DNA of 42,445 nt from Hyphomicrobiales bacterium (GCA_003241815.1 QBLV01000019.1:1-42445), one strand, 5' to 3'. Positions 15,598 to 26,798 are shown, counted from the first letter of the stretch. Notes: generated by a model from the letters alone, not told the origin. Translations and numbers: made by a program.

Positions 15598-16814
15598 ACG
15601 CGACCGCCATGAGCGCGACCGCGCTGATAGCCGTCACCCATCTGCTCGGCAGTGGGCATCTGGTGCGGGCCATGCATCTGGCCCGGGCGTTGGCGGAGGA
15701 TGGCTTTCGCGTCACGCTCGCCAGCGGCGGCATGCCGTTGCGGGCCACCGCGGACGAGCCCTTCGCCTTCGTGCAACTGCCGCCGGTCAAGGTCGAGGGC
15801 GTCGATTTCCGCAACCTTCTCGACGAGGAGGGGATGCCGATCGAGGCCTCGCGGCGGGAGGCCCGGCAGGGCCTGCTTCGCGAACTGGCGGCCTCGATCG
15901 TGCCGGACGTTGTCGTCACCGAACATTTTCCGTTCGGGCGCCGGCAACTGGCCGATGAATTCCTCGGGTTGATCGCCGCCGCGCGGGCTGCCAATCCGCA
16001 CGCGCTGGTGCTGTCATCCGTGCGGGACGTGCTGGTGACGCCGCGTCTTGACCGAATCGCTGAGGCCGAGCGGCGGCTGGCCGAGCTGTTCGAGGGCGTG
16101 CTGGTCCATGGCGACCGCGCTTTCCTGCCGCTGGATGCGTCATGGCCCGTCTCGCCTGCGCTTGCGGCGCGGCTGCATTACACGGGGTATCTGGCTCCTT
16201 CGTCATTGCGAGCGGAACGGAGCAATCCAGAAGGTCTTGCTCTACGTCCCCCTGGATTGCTTCGCTCCGCTCGCAATGACGGATCGGGCGAGATCCTCGT
16301 CTCCGGCGGCGGGTCGGGAGCGGCGCTGCCGTTGTTTCAGCTCTGCCTCGAGGCGGCGCGGCTTGGCGATCCCTCCTGGCGCTGGCGGATTCTCGCCGGG
16401 CGCGGTCTCTCCGAGCGCGATTTCGCCGCACTGCGGCAATCGGCCTCGCCAAACGTCACCGTCGAGCGAGCGCGCTCTGATTTTCCGGAGCTGCTGTCGC
16501 GCTGCGTACTGTCGATCAGCCAGGCCGGCTACAACACGGTGCTCGATCTCGTCGAGGCGCGCTGTCGCGCCATCGTCGTGCCTTTCGACGAGGGCGCCGA
16601 AACCGAGCAGGGGATACGCGCGGAGGCGCTGGAGCGGGCCGGATTGGCGCGTTGCATGCGGCTTTCGGGGCCGCAAGCCGCTTCGTCGGCGTCCTTCGCG
16701 GCCGCGGTCGCCACGGCTTTGGCCGATGACGCTCCGGCCTGCGCGGCGATCGATCGTGATGGCGCGGGACAGGTCTGCGCCCTCGTGAAGCGGTTGCTGG
16801 AGCAGCGCGGCTGA
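15594..16814 (+). CDS. MurG/GT28-like glycosyltransferase, interrupted in frame by a palindromic repeat
   Basis: 406 aa; THLLGSGHLVRAMHLARALAEDGFRVTLASGG and C-terminal SISQAGYNTVLDLVEARCRAIVVPF typical of GT28 C-terminal domain; ATGA-type overlap with the previous gene. Confidence 0.82.
   Translation: MNATAMSATALIAVTHLLGSGHLVRAMHLARALAEDGFRVTLASGGMPLRATADEPFAFVQLPPVKVEGVDFRNLLDEEGMPIEASRREARQGLLRELAASIVPDVVVTEHFPFGRRQLADEFLGLIAAARAANPHALVLSSVRDVLVTPRLDRIAEAERRLAELFEGVLVHGDRAFLPLDASWPVSPALAARLHYTGYLAPSSLRAERSNPEGLALRPPGLLRSARNDGSGEILVSGGGSGAALPLFQLCLEAARLGDPSWRWRILAGRGLSERDFAALRQSASPNVTVERARSDFPELLSRCVLSISQAGYNTVLDLVEARCRAIVVPFDEGAETEQGIRAEALERAGLARCMRLSGPQAASSASFAAAVATALADDAPACAAIDRDGAGQVCALVKRLLEQRG
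16201..16281. repeat. 81-bp palindromic repeat (cgtcattgcgagcgg..ctggattgcttcgctccgctcgcaatgacg) inside a CDS
   Basis: 30-nt arms 16201-16230 and 16252-16281 are inverted repeats with 28/30 identity; total length divisible by 3. Confidence 0.92.
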
Positions 16815-16981
16815 AGGCTGCGGCGAGAATTCCGGCATGTCTTCCGCGAACGCCCGACCCGGCGCTTTGCGAATTGCCGATGCCCGGCTTTCGCTCTAGT
16901 TAAGTAGTCATTGCCTCCCTCCTCGGTCGGCGTCGGGACAACCGGTCAATTCCCGGCCACGCTCCCACGCCCGGAGACTTG

Positions 16982-17968
16982 ATGATGACAACGACGCCTG
17001 CCGCCGGCCTGCCCGACATGAAGCTGTCGGTGCGCCAGACCTTCGGGATCGATTCGGATCTGGAGGTGCCGGCCTATTCGACGACCGAGGCGCATGTGCC
17101 CGATCTCGATCCGGATTACCGTTTCGACCACGACACCACGATCGCGATTCTCGCCGGCTTTGCCCATAACCGTCGCGTGATGATCTCGGGCTATCACGGC
17201 ACCGGCAAGTCGACCCATATCGAGCAGGTCGCGGCCCGCCTCAACTGGCCCTGCGTGCGCGTCAACCTCGACAGCCACGTTTCGCGGCTCGACCTCGTCG
17301 GCAAGGACGCGATCGTGCTGAAGGAAGGCAAGCAGATCACGCAGTTCCAGGACGGCATCCTGCCCTGGGCGCTGCAGAACAACATCGCGCTGGTCTTCGA
17401 CGAGTACGATGCCGGCCGGCCGGACGTGATGTTCGTGATCCAGCGCGTGCTCGAACAGTCCGGAAAGCTGACGCTGCTCGACCAGAAGCGCGTCATCCGC
17501 CCGCACCCCGCCTTCCGGCTGTTCGCCACCGCCAATACGGTGGGATTGGGCGACACCTCGGGCCTGTATCACGGCACGCAGCAGATCAACCAGGGTCAGA
17601 TGGACCGCTGGTCGATCGTGACCACACTAAACTATCTGCCCCACGACAACGAGGTCGAGATCGTGCTGGCGAAGTCCAAGCACTTCCAGGGCACGCCGGA
17701 AGGCCGCGGCGTCATCGACAAGATGGTCCGCGTCGCCGACCTCACCCGAAACGCCTTCATGAACGGCGATCTCTCCACCGTGATGAGCCCGCGCACCGTC
17801 ATCACCTGGGCCGAGAACGCCGCGATCTTCGGTGATATCGGCTTCTCCTTCCGCGTCACCTTCCTGAACAAGTGCGACGAGATGGAGCGCACGCTGGTGG
17901 CCGAGTTCTACCAGCGCTCCTTCGGCAAGGAACTGCCGGAGAGCGCGGCCAATGTGGTCCTGAGCTGA
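16982..17968 (+). CDS. cobS: Cobaltochelatase subunit CobS (AAA+ ATPase)
   Basis: [76 protein letters not shown]. Confidence 0.96.
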   Translation: MMTTTPAAGLPDMKLSVRQTFGIDSDLEVPAYSTTEAHVPDLDPDYRFDHDTTIAILAGFAHNRRVMISGYHGTGKSTHIEQVAARLNWPCVRVNLDSHVSRLDLVGKDAIVLKEGKQITQFQDGILPWALQNNIALVFDEYDAGRPDVMFVIQRVLEQSGKLTLLDQKRVIRPHPAFRLFATANTVGLGDTSGLYHGTQQINQGQMDRWSIVTTLNYLPHDNEVEIVLAKSKHFQGTPEGRGVIDKMVRVADLTRNAFMNGDLSTVMSPRTVITWAENAAIFGDIGFSFRVTFLNKCDEMERTLVAEFYQRSFGKELPESAANVVLS

Positions 17969-17982
17969 CGGGCGTTCCCGCC

Positions 17983-18399
17983 ATGGCGACCCTCCAGCGC
18001 GAAACCGATGTCGCGGCGACGAGGGACGCCGTGGTGGCGGGTCTCAGCGCCTACAACGCCTCGGTCGTCGGGTCGCGTAACAGCGTCCCGCTGGCGCTCA
18101 GCCTGCGCGACGATGATGGCGTCATCGTCGGCGGGTTGATCGGCGAGCTGAAGTGGCAATGGCTCCATGTCGATCTCCTTTGGATCGACGATGCCCATCG
18201 CGGAAAAGGCCATGGCGAGGCTTTGGTCGCCATGGCTGAGAATACCGCGCGCGATCATGGTGCGCGGGGCGTCTATCTGAGCACGATGAGCCTGCAGGCG
18301 CCCGATTTCTATCCGAAGCTGGGCTATCGGCAATATGGCGTGATGGAGGATTATCCCGTCGTCGGCCACCGGATTCACCATTTCGCGAAGGCGCTATGA
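17983..18399 (+). CDS. GNAT family N-acetyltransferase
   Basis: 138 aa; [55 protein letters not shown]. Confidence 0.88.
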   Translation: MATLQRETDVAATRDAVVAGLSAYNASVVGSRNSVPLALSLRDDDGVIVGGLIGELKWQWLHVDLLWIDDAHRGKGHGEALVAMAENTARDHGARGVYLSTMSLQAPDFYPKLGYRQYGVMEDYPVVGHRIHHFAKAL

Positions 18400-20312
18400 G
18401 CATCTCCAACCGCAAGCCCGGCCAGTCCAAGGAAGCGCCATCGGAGCCGCTGAAGCGCGCGATTTCCTCGACGATGAAGGCTATCGCCCGCAAGCCGGAG
18501 ATGGAGATCGTCTTCGCGGCCGACAAACCCTCTCTCGTCGGCGACCGTGCCCGCCTGCCCGAGCCGCCGCGCAAGCTGACGGTGCAGGACGTCGCGATTC
18601 TGCGCGGCCATTCCGATTCGATGGCGCTGCGGCTCGCCTGCCATGATGCCAGCGTGCATCGTCGTGCCGCGCCCGAGGGCGATGCGGCGCGCGCCGTGTT
18701 CGATGCGGTGGAACAGGCTCGCGTCGAATGCGTCGGCTCGCGGCGGATGGCCGGCATGGCCGGCAACATCACCGCCATGCTGGAGGACCGCTACCATCGT
18801 GGCGGGCGCTATGAGGAGATCACCGACCGCGCCGATGCGCCGCTGGAGGATGCGCTCGCTTTGATGGTGCGCGAGCGGCTGACCGGCCTGAAGCCGCCCA
18901 AGGCCGCTGAAAAGCTGGTCGATCTCTGGCGCGAGCAGATCGAGGCCAAGGCGGGAGCCGATCTCGACCGGTTGGGCAAGGCGGTCGAGGACCAGCGCGC
19001 TTTTGCCCGCACGGTGCGCGACATGCTGGCTTCGCTCGACATGGCGGAGCAGACCTCGCAGGGCGAGGATTCGGAAGAGGACGAGGACAACAAGGACCAG
19101 TCCTCCGACGAGCAGCAGCAGCAGGATGGCGAGGCCGAACAGGAAAGCGCCGGCGAGCGCTCCGAGGTCGAGGTTTCAGACGATGCCACCGAGGAATTGC
19201 AGGAGGGGGCGAGCGAGGCCTCCGACGCACCCTCGGGCGACTGGGACGACGAGGATGAGAATTCGGAGGCCGACGAGGCCGGCGAGGCGCCGCGCCCGCG
19301 CGAAGGCAAGCCCAACGACCGGCCGCAGACCGACTACAAGCCTTATACGGTCAAGTTTGACGAGGTCGTCACGGCCGAAGACCTATGCGACGCCGAGGAG
19401 CTGACGCGGCTGCGCGCCTATCTCGACAAGCAGCTCGCGAATCTGCAAGGCGTCGTGGCCAGGCTCGCCAATCGGTTGCAGCGGCGGCTGATGGCGCAGC
19501 AGAACCGCTCCTGGCAGTTCGACCTGGAGGAGGGTGCGCTCGACCCGGCTCGCCTGCCGCGCATCATCATCGATCCCTATCAGCCGCTCTCCTTCCGGCA
19601 GGAATCGGACGTCAATTTCCGCGACACGGTGGTGACGCTGCTGATCGACAATTCCGGCTCGATGCGCGGCCGGCCGATCACGGTCGCGGCGACCTGCGCC
19701 GACATCCTGGCCCGGACGCTCGAGCGCTGCGGCGTCAAGGTCGAGCTGCTCGGCTTCACGACGCGGGCCTGGAAGGGCGGGCTCTCGCGAGAGAGTTGGC
19801 TGCAATCGGGCAAGCCGGCCAATCCCGGCCGCCTGAACGACCTTCGCCACATCATCTACAAGGCGGCCGACGCGCCCTGGCGGCGCGCCCGCAAGAATCT
19901 CGGGCTGATGATGCGCGAGGGGCTGCTCAAGGAAAACATCGACGGCGAGGCGCTCGACTGGGCCCATAAGCGCATCCTGGCCCGTCCGGAGCAGCGCAAG
20001 ATCCTGATGGTGATCTCGGATGGCGCGCCGGTCGACGACTCCACCCTGTCGGTCAATGCCGGCAACTATCTCGAGCGGCATCTGCGCCACATCATCGCCG
20101 AGATCGAGACGCGCTCGCCGGTCGAGCTGATCGCCATCGGCATCGGCCATGACGTGACGCGCTATTATCGCCGCGCGGTCACCATCGTCGACGCCGAGGA
20201 GCTCGGCGGCGTAATGACCGAAAAGCTCGCCGAGCTGTTCGAGGAGGATGCCGGGCTGAACGCCAGGTCCTCGGGTGGAAAGTCGTCTGGCGGATCCCGG
20301 CGCCGGCAGTGA
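18396..20312 (+). CDS. cobT: Cobaltochelatase subunit CobT
   Basis: 638 aa; acidic central region and C-terminal VWA domain ([20 protein letters not shown]); syntenic with cobS. Confidence 0.96.
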   Translation: MSISNRKPGQSKEAPSEPLKRAISSTMKAIARKPEMEIVFAADKPSLVGDRARLPEPPRKLTVQDVAILRGHSDSMALRLACHDASVHRRAAPEGDAARAVFDAVEQARVECVGSRRMAGMAGNITAMLEDRYHRGGRYEEITDRADAPLEDALALMVRERLTGLKPPKAAEKLVDLWREQIEAKAGADLDRLGKAVEDQRAFARTVRDMLASLDMAEQTSQGEDSEEDEDNKDQSSDEQQQQDGEAEQESAGERSEVEVSDDATEELQEGASEASDAPSGDWDDEDENSEADEAGEAPRPREGKPNDRPQTDYKPYTVKFDEVVTAEDLCDAEELTRLRAYLDKQLANLQGVVARLANRLQRRLMAQQNRSWQFDLEEGALDPARLPRIIIDPYQPLSFRQESDVNFRDTVVTLLIDNSGSMRGRPITVAATCADILARTLERCGVKVELLGFTTRAWKGGLSRESWLQSGKPANPGRLNDLRHIIYKAADAPWRRARKNLGLMMREGLLKENIDGEALDWAHKRILARPEQRKILMVISDGAPVDDSTLSVNAGNYLERHLRHIIAEIETRSPVELIAIGIGHDVTRYYRRAVTIVDAEELGGVMTEKLAELFEEDAGLNARSSGGKSSGGSRRRQ

Positions 20313-20360
20313 GGACGGCGATACCCTGCCCGCTTCGCGCTGAATCAACCGGGTTTTGCT

Positions 20361-20472
20361 CCTCCCTCCCCGCTTGTGGGGAAGGGTATGGGGATGGGGG
20401 TGGCTCCGCTTGGCGACCGCTCACCAGGCGGCGCGATCTCCATCCCTGCCCCTCCCCACAGGGGGGAGGGGT
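20361..20472. repeat. Intergenic inverted-repeat element (cctccctccccgcttgtggggaagg ... cctccccacaggggggaggggt)
   Basis: Imperfect inverted repeat ends located between cobT and the next CDS. Confidence 0.7.
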
Positions 20473-20508
20473 TCCCTGCGTTTCGTCGAGATATGAAGGC
20501 GCTGGCTC

Positions 20509-21507
20509 ATGCGTCTGACCCGTCGCTCGGCGCTCGGCGGGCTCGGTGCGCTGGCCGTCGCGCCTGCCTTCGCACGGGCTCCTGAATCCGGCCGCACCTC
20601 CGTCACCGTCTCGGCCAGGACGATTCCCGCCTTTGAGCCACGCAGCCCCGAGAAGACGCGCTTCGGCAAGCTCGTCTTTCGGAGCGGGCTCGTGCTCAGC
20701 GGCGACCATGAGCGATTCGGCGGGTTCTCGGGCCTGTGGCGTGGGACGAGCGGGGCGGACATCATCGCGGTGACCGATAACGGCTTCTGGCTGACGGCCA
20801 AGGTCGTCTCGCGAGACGGCAGGCTGACGGGGCTCGATCAAGCGGAGCTGGCGCCGATCCTCGGCGTATCGGGCAGGCCGCTGCATCGCTCGCGCTATTA
20901 CGACACCGAAAGCCTCTGCATCAGTGAGGGCGTGGCCTATATGGGCGTCGAGCGGACGCATGACGTGCTGCGCTTCGACTGGGCGGGCGAGGGCGTGATG
21001 GCGCGGGCGCGGATCGTTCCTGTGCCCCGCGAGGTTAAGCGCCTGCCCAATAATCGCGGGCTGGAGGCGATCGGCGTCGTGCCTGCCGGGCAGCCGCTCG
21101 CGGGTGCGATCGTCGCCATCTCGGAGCGCTCGGGCGCCGATGACGAGCCGACGCTCGGCGTGATCCTCGGCCGGCAGCCCGGCCTTTTCCAGGTGGCGCG
21201 CCATGACGGCTACGACATCACCGATCTCGCCTTCCTGCCCGATGGCGACATGCTGCTGCTGGAACGCTGGTATCGCACGCTGCGCGGCGTCGGCATGCGG
21301 ATCCGGCGCGTGCCGGCCGCGAGCCTGAAGGCCGGGGCCTTGCTTGATGGCCCGGCTCTGATTCAGGCCGATTTCGGCCAAGAAATCGACAACATGGAAG
21401 GTCTCGCGGTCCATCAGGAGGGCGCCAAAACCATCCTGACGCTGATCTCTGACGATAATTTCTCGTTCCTGCAGCGGACGGTGCTGCTGGAGTACGAGCT
21501 CGCCTGA
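20509..21507 (+). CDS. Esterase-like activity of phytase family protein (TAT signal)
   Basis: 332 aa; MRLTRRSALGGLGALAVAPAFA, FGGFSGLWRG..ADIIAVTDNGFWL, NRGLEAIGVVP. Confidence 0.85.
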   Translation: MRLTRRSALGGLGALAVAPAFARAPESGRTSVTVSARTIPAFEPRSPEKTRFGKLVFRSGLVLSGDHERFGGFSGLWRGTSGADIIAVTDNGFWLTAKVVSRDGRLTGLDQAELAPILGVSGRPLHRSRYYDTESLCISEGVAYMGVERTHDVLRFDWAGEGVMARARIVPVPREVKRLPNNRGLEAIGVVPAGQPLAGAIVAISERSGADDEPTLGVILGRQPGLFQVARHDGYDITDLAFLPDGDMLLLERWYRTLRGVGMRIRRVPAASLKAGALLDGPALIQADFGQEIDNMEGLAVHQEGAKTILTLISDDNFSFLQRTVLLEYELA

Positions 21508-21514
21508 CGAAAAC

Positions 21515-21596
21515 CGTCCTTGCGATCGTTAGCGAAGCAATCCAGGCGGTCGTAGAGCGCGTCCTTCTGGGTGCGTCGCTAACGCTGGCAATGACG
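21515..21596. repeat. Degenerate copy of the cgtcattgcgagc..gcaatgacg palindromic repeat
   Basis: cgtccttgcgatcgttagcgaagcaatccagg ... gctaacgctggcaatgacg; related to the 16201-16281 element. Confidence 0.65.
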
Positions 21597-21617
21597 CTGA
21601 GCTGTCGTCCCGCCAAC

Positions 21618-21645
21618 GAAAAAAAGCGGCCTTGCGGCCGCTTCG
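21618..21645 (-). terminator. Rho-independent terminator of rpmB
   Basis: Minus strand reads AAGCGGCCGCAAGGCCGCTTTTTTT: GC-rich stem with TTGC loop followed by T-run, just downstream of rpmB. Confidence 0.85.
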
Positions 21646-21670
21646 TTTCGTTCAGAAAAAGCGCAACCGC

Positions 21671-21958
21671 TCAGGCGGTGGCGAGCTTCTTCTCGATGTC
21701 GCGCTTCAGCGTCAGGGCGCCGGTCGACAGGTCGGCGGCCGGGGCCTTGACCAGGAAGGCGTCGAGACCGCCGCGGTGATCGACCGTGCGCAGCGCGTTG
21801 GCCGAGATGCGCAGGCGCACGGAGCGGCCCAGCGCATCGGACTGCAACGTGACGTTCACGAGGTTGGGACGGAACACCGTCTTCGTCTTGTGGTTCGAGT
21901 GGCTGACGAGGTGGCCGGTCTGGGTGGCTTTCCCGGTCAGTTCGCAACGGCGCGCCAT
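21671..21958 (-). CDS. rpmB: 50S ribosomal protein L28
   Basis: [60 protein letters not shown]. Confidence 0.97.
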   Translation of the reverse strand: MARRCELTGKATQTGHLVSHSNHKTKTVFRPNLVNVTLQSDALGRSVRLRISANALRTVDHRGGLDAFLVKAPAADLSTGALTLKRDIEKKLATA

Positions 21959-22253
21959 GGTATCGTTCCCTAAATCCAACCGGCTGGCTCAAACAAAAAT
22001 GCCGACACGCGACGTGCCGGACATGAGCACCGGAAGTCAAATTGAAGTCGCGGTTGCATAGCCAAGCCGGGAGGGCGCGTCAAGGAAAACTCATGCAGTC
22101 GATGCCGGCATCGCTTTCGTGATGCGGTACGAGAAGCGCCGAATGCTTTGCCGCTCGCCAAGACCGCCGAAAGAGGTCACGATTCGGACCGAATCGCAGT
22201 GCAGGTCCTGACCTCGGCATGTCCCGATCATCGCGTAATCCCGGAGAGTATGG

Positions 22254-23081
22254 ATGAAGCCCGCCATTGCATCGTCCCTGGCCGGGCTGGTTCTCACCCT
22301 CGGCACGGTTGCCGTCTTGAGTGGGCCGGCGTCCGCTGCCTCGCTCGATGCGCGCTATGACGTGTCGCTGCTCGGTTTGACGCTGGGAACCGCCAGTCTC
22401 AGCGGCGGCATCGACGGTTCCTCCTACAAGCTCGATGTCGCGGCGAAGCTGACCGGTCTCGCGGGCGGCTTCACCGGCGGGCGCGGCTCGGGCGCGGCCA
22501 GCGGCAGCTTCGCGGGCGGCAAGCTCTCCCCGGCGAGCTTCGCGGTCAGTTCCGCCAGTTCCAGCGAAAGCCGCACCGTGCGGATGGCGCTCGACAGCAA
22601 CAATGTGGCGGCCGTCGAGATCGAACCGCCGATCGACGCGAAGCCCGATCGCGTTCCGCTGAACGATGGCCACCGTCGCAACATCGTCGATCCGCTGAGC
22701 GCGTTCCTGATGCCGGTCTCCGGCAAAAACCTGGCGACGGCCTGCAACCGTACGCTCCCGATCTTCGATGGGGCTGCGCGCTACGACATCAAACTGAGTG
22801 CGGCCGGCACCCGTGAGGTCAAGCTCGAGGGCTATAGCGGGCCGGTCGCGATCTGCCAGGTGCGCTATGTGCCGATCGCCGGCCATCGAGCGATGCGGCC
22901 CAGCACCAAGTTCATGATCGAGAACAAGGACATCACGACCTGGCTGGCGCCAGTGGCGGGCACCAACATGATGGTGCCCGTGCGCGTCTCCGTGAAGACG
23001 ATGATCGGCACGGCCGTGCTCGAAGCCTCGAGCTTCAAGGTCGATCCGGGCGTGACCGCGAGCCCCGCGAAGTCGAACTGA
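22254..23081 (+). CDS. DUF3108-type periplasmic protein with signal peptide
   Basis: 275 aa; signal peptide MKPAIASSLAGLVLTLGTVAVLSGPASA, YDVSLLGLTLGTASLSGGIDGSSYKL, DPLSAFLMPVSG; adjacent to rpmB as in relatives. Confidence 0.82.
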   Translation: MKPAIASSLAGLVLTLGTVAVLSGPASAASLDARYDVSLLGLTLGTASLSGGIDGSSYKLDVAAKLTGLAGGFTGGRGSGAASGSFAGGKLSPASFAVSSASSSESRTVRMALDSNNVAAVEIEPPIDAKPDRVPLNDGHRRNIVDPLSAFLMPVSGKNLATACNRTLPIFDGAARYDIKLSAAGTREVKLEGYSGPVAICQVRYVPIAGHRAMRPSTKFMIENKDITTWLAPVAGTNMMVPVRVSVKTMIGTAVLEASSFKVDPGVTASPAKSN

Positions 23082-23120
23082 GCGGTCTCCCCGGCCAAAA
23101 CCTCGCAAGCGCGGCGGCCG

Positions 23121-23453
23121 TCAGGGTGCGCGCCTGGTGCCTTGGTCGTCGTCGAAGACCGGGCGGAAGAAGGAGCGCTCATAGCTGAGAATGAAGCGGT
23201 CTTTCTCGTTCATGGCCATCGCGGCCTGGCATTCGGGATCGTCGAAGGATCGCTTGCGATAATCCTCATAGGCCGCGAGCGAGGGGAAGCTGAACATGGC
23301 CAGCGCCACGTTGGACGTGCCCTCCGACGGCATGAAGTAGCCGTGATGCTTGCCGCCGAACGTCTCGACCAGCCGGATCCAGAGCTTGCCATAGGTTTCA
23401 AACGCCGCGAGCTGATAGGGATCGATGACATAGCGCAGATAGCAGGTAATCAT
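23121..23453 (-). CDS. NIPSNAP family protein
   Basis: 110 aa; ITCYLRYVIDPYQLAAFETYGKLWIRLVETFGGKHHGYFMPSEGTSNVALAMFSFPSLAAYEDYR. Confidence 0.88.
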   Translation of the reverse strand: MITCYLRYVIDPYQLAAFETYGKLWIRLVETFGGKHHGYFMPSEGTSNVALAMFSFPSLAAYEDYRKRSFDDPECQAAMAMNEKDRFILSYERSFFRPVFDDDQGTRRAP

Positions 23454-24640
23454 TTTCTAACCGCCTTCGCATTTTTGAGAAACGTGCCCATGCGCTCCAG
23501 CGCCCGCTGGATGTTTTCAAGCGAATTGGCATAGGAGAGGCGGATATAGCCCTCGCCATGAACGCCGAAATCCGGCCCGCCAATGGTCGCGACGCCGGCA
23601 TCCTCCAAAAGGGCCGACGCCAGCTTCTTGGCTTTCCATCCTGTCTGAGAGACGTTCGGGAAGGCGTAGAACGCACCCTTCGGGACGATGCAGGAGATGC
23701 CGGGCAGGGCGTTCAGCCCCTTGACCACGGCCTGCCGGCGCCGGTCGAATTCAGCCAGCATCATCGCGACGGCATCCTGCGGCCCGGTCAGCGCGGCCAG
23801 GCCCGCCCATTGGGCCGGGGCGTTCACGCAGGAATGCGAGTTCACCGCGAGCTTGCGGGCATTGTCGTAAAGAGGTTTGGGCCAGATCGACCAGCCCATG
23901 CGCCAGCCGGTCATGGCATAGGTCTTGGACCAGCCATTGAGCAGGATCAGCCGGTCGCGGATCTCCGGGTACGAGAGCAGGCAGACATGCTCTTCGCCGT
24001 CATAGAGCATCTGGTCGTAGATCTCGTCGGACATGATCGCGACGTCGGGGTAGCGCGCGAGACCTGCGACGAGCTTGTCGACCTCGGCCTTGGGCGTGAC
24101 GCCGCCGGTCGGGTTCGCCGGCGAATTGATGATGAGAAGCCGGGTCTTCGGGGTGATCAGCGCCAGCGTCTCCTCCGCCGAGAAGGCAAAGCCGTTCTCC
24201 TCGCGGATTGGCACCGGGACTGGCGTCGCGCCGGTGTATTCGATCATCGAGCGGTAGATCGGGAAGCCGGGGTCGGGATAGAGGATCTCGGCGCCGGGCT
24301 CGCCGAACATCAGGATCGCCATGAACATGGTGACCTTGCCGCCGGGCACGATCATCACGCTTTCGGGCGAGACCTCGACGTTGAAACGCTTGTGCAGATC
24401 GGCCGCGACCGCCTCGCGCAGCGGCAGGATGCCATTGGCCGGCGTATAGCCATGGTGGCCGTCGCGCAGCGCCTTCACCGCGGCCTCGACGATGTGATCT
24501 GGCGTCGGGAAATCCGGCTGGCCGATGCCGAGATTGATGATGTCCTTGCCCTGGCGCTGCAATTCCGTTGCGCGCGCCAGCACCGCGAAGGCATTCTCCT
24601 CGCCAATGCGGGCAAAGGACGGGACGACATGCAGCGTCAT
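23450..24640 (-). CDS. Pyridoxal phosphate-dependent aminotransferase (class I/II)
   Basis: 396 aa from MTLHVVPSFARIGEENAF; INLGIGQPDFPTPDHI, INSPANPTGGVT, LNGWSKTYAMTGWRMGW. Confidence 0.93.
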   Translation of the reverse strand: MTLHVVPSFARIGEENAFAVLARATELQRQGKDIINLGIGQPDFPTPDHIVEAAVKALRDGHHGYTPANGILPLREAVAADLHKRFNVEVSPESVMIVPGGKVTMFMAILMFGEPGAEILYPDPGFPIYRSMIEYTGATPVPVPIREENGFAFSAEETLALITPKTRLLIINSPANPTGGVTPKAEVDKLVAGLARYPDVAIMSDEIYDQMLYDGEEHVCLLSYPEIRDRLILLNGWSKTYAMTGWRMGWSIWPKPLYDNARKLAVNSHSCVNAPAQWAGLAALTGPQDAVAMMLAEFDRRRQAVVKGLNALPGISCIVPKGAFYAFPNVSQTGWKAKKLASALLEDAGVATIGGPDFGVHGEGYIRLSYANSLENIQRALERMGTFLKNAKAVRK

Positions 24641-24925
24641 GGCGGTGTTTCCTTGGGACGTTTCCTGGGGCGGAGCGGGGTCGAGACGCCTGTTTTTCGG
24701 CACTGTCGCTGTCTTGGCCGCAAAGCCTGCGCCGATGCAAGAGGCGGTTCGGGGCATCCGACTCGCACCTGTCGGGGCCGCCATGCATTTTTAATAGTAT
24801 GACTATCTGCGAGAAGCCCCTTGCCGGCCCGACGGCGATCGGCAAAGTTGACGGTCTCAAATCGTTTTAAAGAGACCAAGAAAGCGGCCCCTGAGCCGCC
24901 CCGCTGCGCGAGAGGAAAGACCAGG

Positions 24926-26788
24926 ATGGCCAAGGCTCCAGAAAGCAACGTGCCGCGTGGCGAGCGGCCCACAGCCGTGACGAAACGCAAGGCGCCGCGC
25001 CGCATCAAGCCCGAGCAGCTGCGCTCCAAGGCCTGGTTCGACAACCCCGCCAATGCCGACATGACCGCGCTCTACATCGAGCGCACCATGAATTTCGGGC
25101 TGTCGCGTGACGAGCTTCAATCGGGCCGGCCGATCATCGGCATCGCCCAGACCGGCTCCGACATCGCTCCCTGCAACCGCCATCATATCGAGCTGGCGCA
25201 CCGCGTCCGCGACGGCATCCGCGAGCGTGGCGGCGTGCCCTTCGAGTTCCCGATCCACCCGATCCAGGAAACCTGCAAGCGCCCGACCGCGAGCCTCGAC
25301 CGCAATCTGCAATATCTCTCGCTCGTCGAGATCCTCTACGGCTATCCGCTCGACGGCGTGGTGCTGACGACGGGCTGCGACAAGACCACGCCGGCCCAGT
25401 TGATGGCGGCGGCGACCGTCGACATCCCCGCGATCGCGCTGCCGGGCGGGCCGATGCTCAACGGCAATTTCCGGGGCGAGCGCACGGGCTCGGGCACGAT
25501 CGTCTGGAAGGCGCGCCAGATGATGGCGGCCGGCGAGATCGACTATAAGGGCTTCGTCGATCTGGCGGCGTCCTCGGCCCCCTCTGCCGGTCACTGCAAC
25601 ACCATGGGCACCGCGACGACGATGAACTCGATCGCCGAGGCGCTGGGCATGACGCTGCCGGGCGCGGCCGCGATTCCTGCGCCCTATCGCGACCGCTACG
25701 AGATGGCCTATCTCACCGGGCTTCGCATCGTCGACATGGTCTGGGAGAACCTGATCCCGTCCAAGATCATGACGCGCGAAGCCTTCGAGAACGCGATCGT
25801 GGTCAATTCTGCCATCGGCGGCTCGACCAACGCGCCGATCTCGGTCAACGCCATCGCCAAGCATATCGGCGTGCCCCTCGACAACGAGGACTGGACGAAT
25901 GTCGGCTACGACATTCCCCTGCTGGTCAATCTGCAGCCGGCCGGCGAGTATCTCGGCGAGGATTACTACCGGGCCGGTGGCGTGCCCGCCGTGGTCGCCG
26001 AACTCGTCGCCAAGGGCAAGATCAAGCCGGCGATCACCGCCAATGGCCGGACTCTCGCCGAGAATTGCGAGGGCTTCTTCGCCGAGGACCGCAACGTCAT
26101 CAAGGCCTATGACGCGCCGATGAAGGCGCAGTCGGGCTTCCTGAACCTGCGCGGCAACCTGTTCGATTCCGCGATCATGAAGACCAGCGTGATCACGCCT
26201 GAGTTCCGCAAGCGCTATCTGGAGAATCCGAAGGATCCCAACGCTTTCGAGGGCAAGGCGATCGTCTTCGACGGGCCGGAGGACTACCACCACCGCATCG
26301 ACGATCCCGCGCTGGCGATCGACGAGCACTCGATCCTGTTCATTCGCGGCGTCGGCCCGGTCGGCTATCCCGGCGCGGCTGAGGTGGTGAACATGCGGCC
26401 GCCGGATTACCTGATCAAGAAGGGCGTCACGGCGCTCGCCTGCATCGGCGATGGCCGCCAGTCGGGCACCTCGGGTTCACCCTCGATCCTGAACGCGTCC
26501 CCGGAAGCGGCGACCGGCGGGAATCTCGCCATTCTCGTGACCGGGGACAAGGTCCGCATCGACCTGAACAAGCGCTCGGCCGACATTCTGATCTCGGATG
26601 AGGAACTGGAGCAGCGTCGCGCGGCGCTGAAGGCGGCGGGCGGCTACAAATACCCCAAGAGCCAGACGCCCTGGCAGGAGATCCAGCGCAAGATCGTTGG
26701 CGAACTCTCCGAGGGCATGGTGCTGAAGCCGGCGGTCAAGTATCAGAAAATTCACAAGAAGTTCGGCATTCCGCGCGACAATCACTGA
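24926..26788 (+). CDS. IlvD/Edd family dehydratase (sugar-acid, e.g. arabinonate/xylonate, dehydratase type)
   Basis: 620 aa; [78 protein letters not shown]. Confidence 0.92.
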   Translation: MAKAPESNVPRGERPTAVTKRKAPRRIKPEQLRSKAWFDNPANADMTALYIERTMNFGLSRDELQSGRPIIGIAQTGSDIAPCNRHHIELAHRVRDGIRERGGVPFEFPIHPIQETCKRPTASLDRNLQYLSLVEILYGYPLDGVVLTTGCDKTTPAQLMAAATVDIPAIALPGGPMLNGNFRGERTGSGTIVWKARQMMAAGEIDYKGFVDLAASSAPSAGHCNTMGTATTMNSIAEALGMTLPGAAAIPAPYRDRYEMAYLTGLRIVDMVWENLIPSKIMTREAFENAIVVNSAIGGSTNAPISVNAIAKHIGVPLDNEDWTNVGYDIPLLVNLQPAGEYLGEDYYRAGGVPAVVAELVAKGKIKPAITANGRTLAENCEGFFAEDRNVIKAYDAPMKAQSGFLNLRGNLFDSAIMKTSVITPEFRKRYLENPKDPNAFEGKAIVFDGPEDYHHRIDDPALAIDEHSILFIRGVGPVGYPGAAEVVNMRPPDYLIKKGVTALACIGDGRQSGTSGSPSILNASPEAATGGNLAILVTGDKVRIDLNKRSADILISDEELEQRRAALKAAGGYKYPKSQTPWQEIQRKIVGELSEGMVLKPAVKYQKIHKKFGIPRDNH

Positions 26789-26798
26789 GGCGCTGCCT

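Noticed and set aside
16201-16281. CRISPR repeat or transposon terminal inverted repeat
   Set aside because: Single palindrome without spacer periodicity or transposase; better explained as a dispersed palindromic repeat
24857-26329. 490-aa minus-strand ORF
   Set aside because: Antisense to the IlvD/Edd dehydratase, Arg/Gly/Asp-rich
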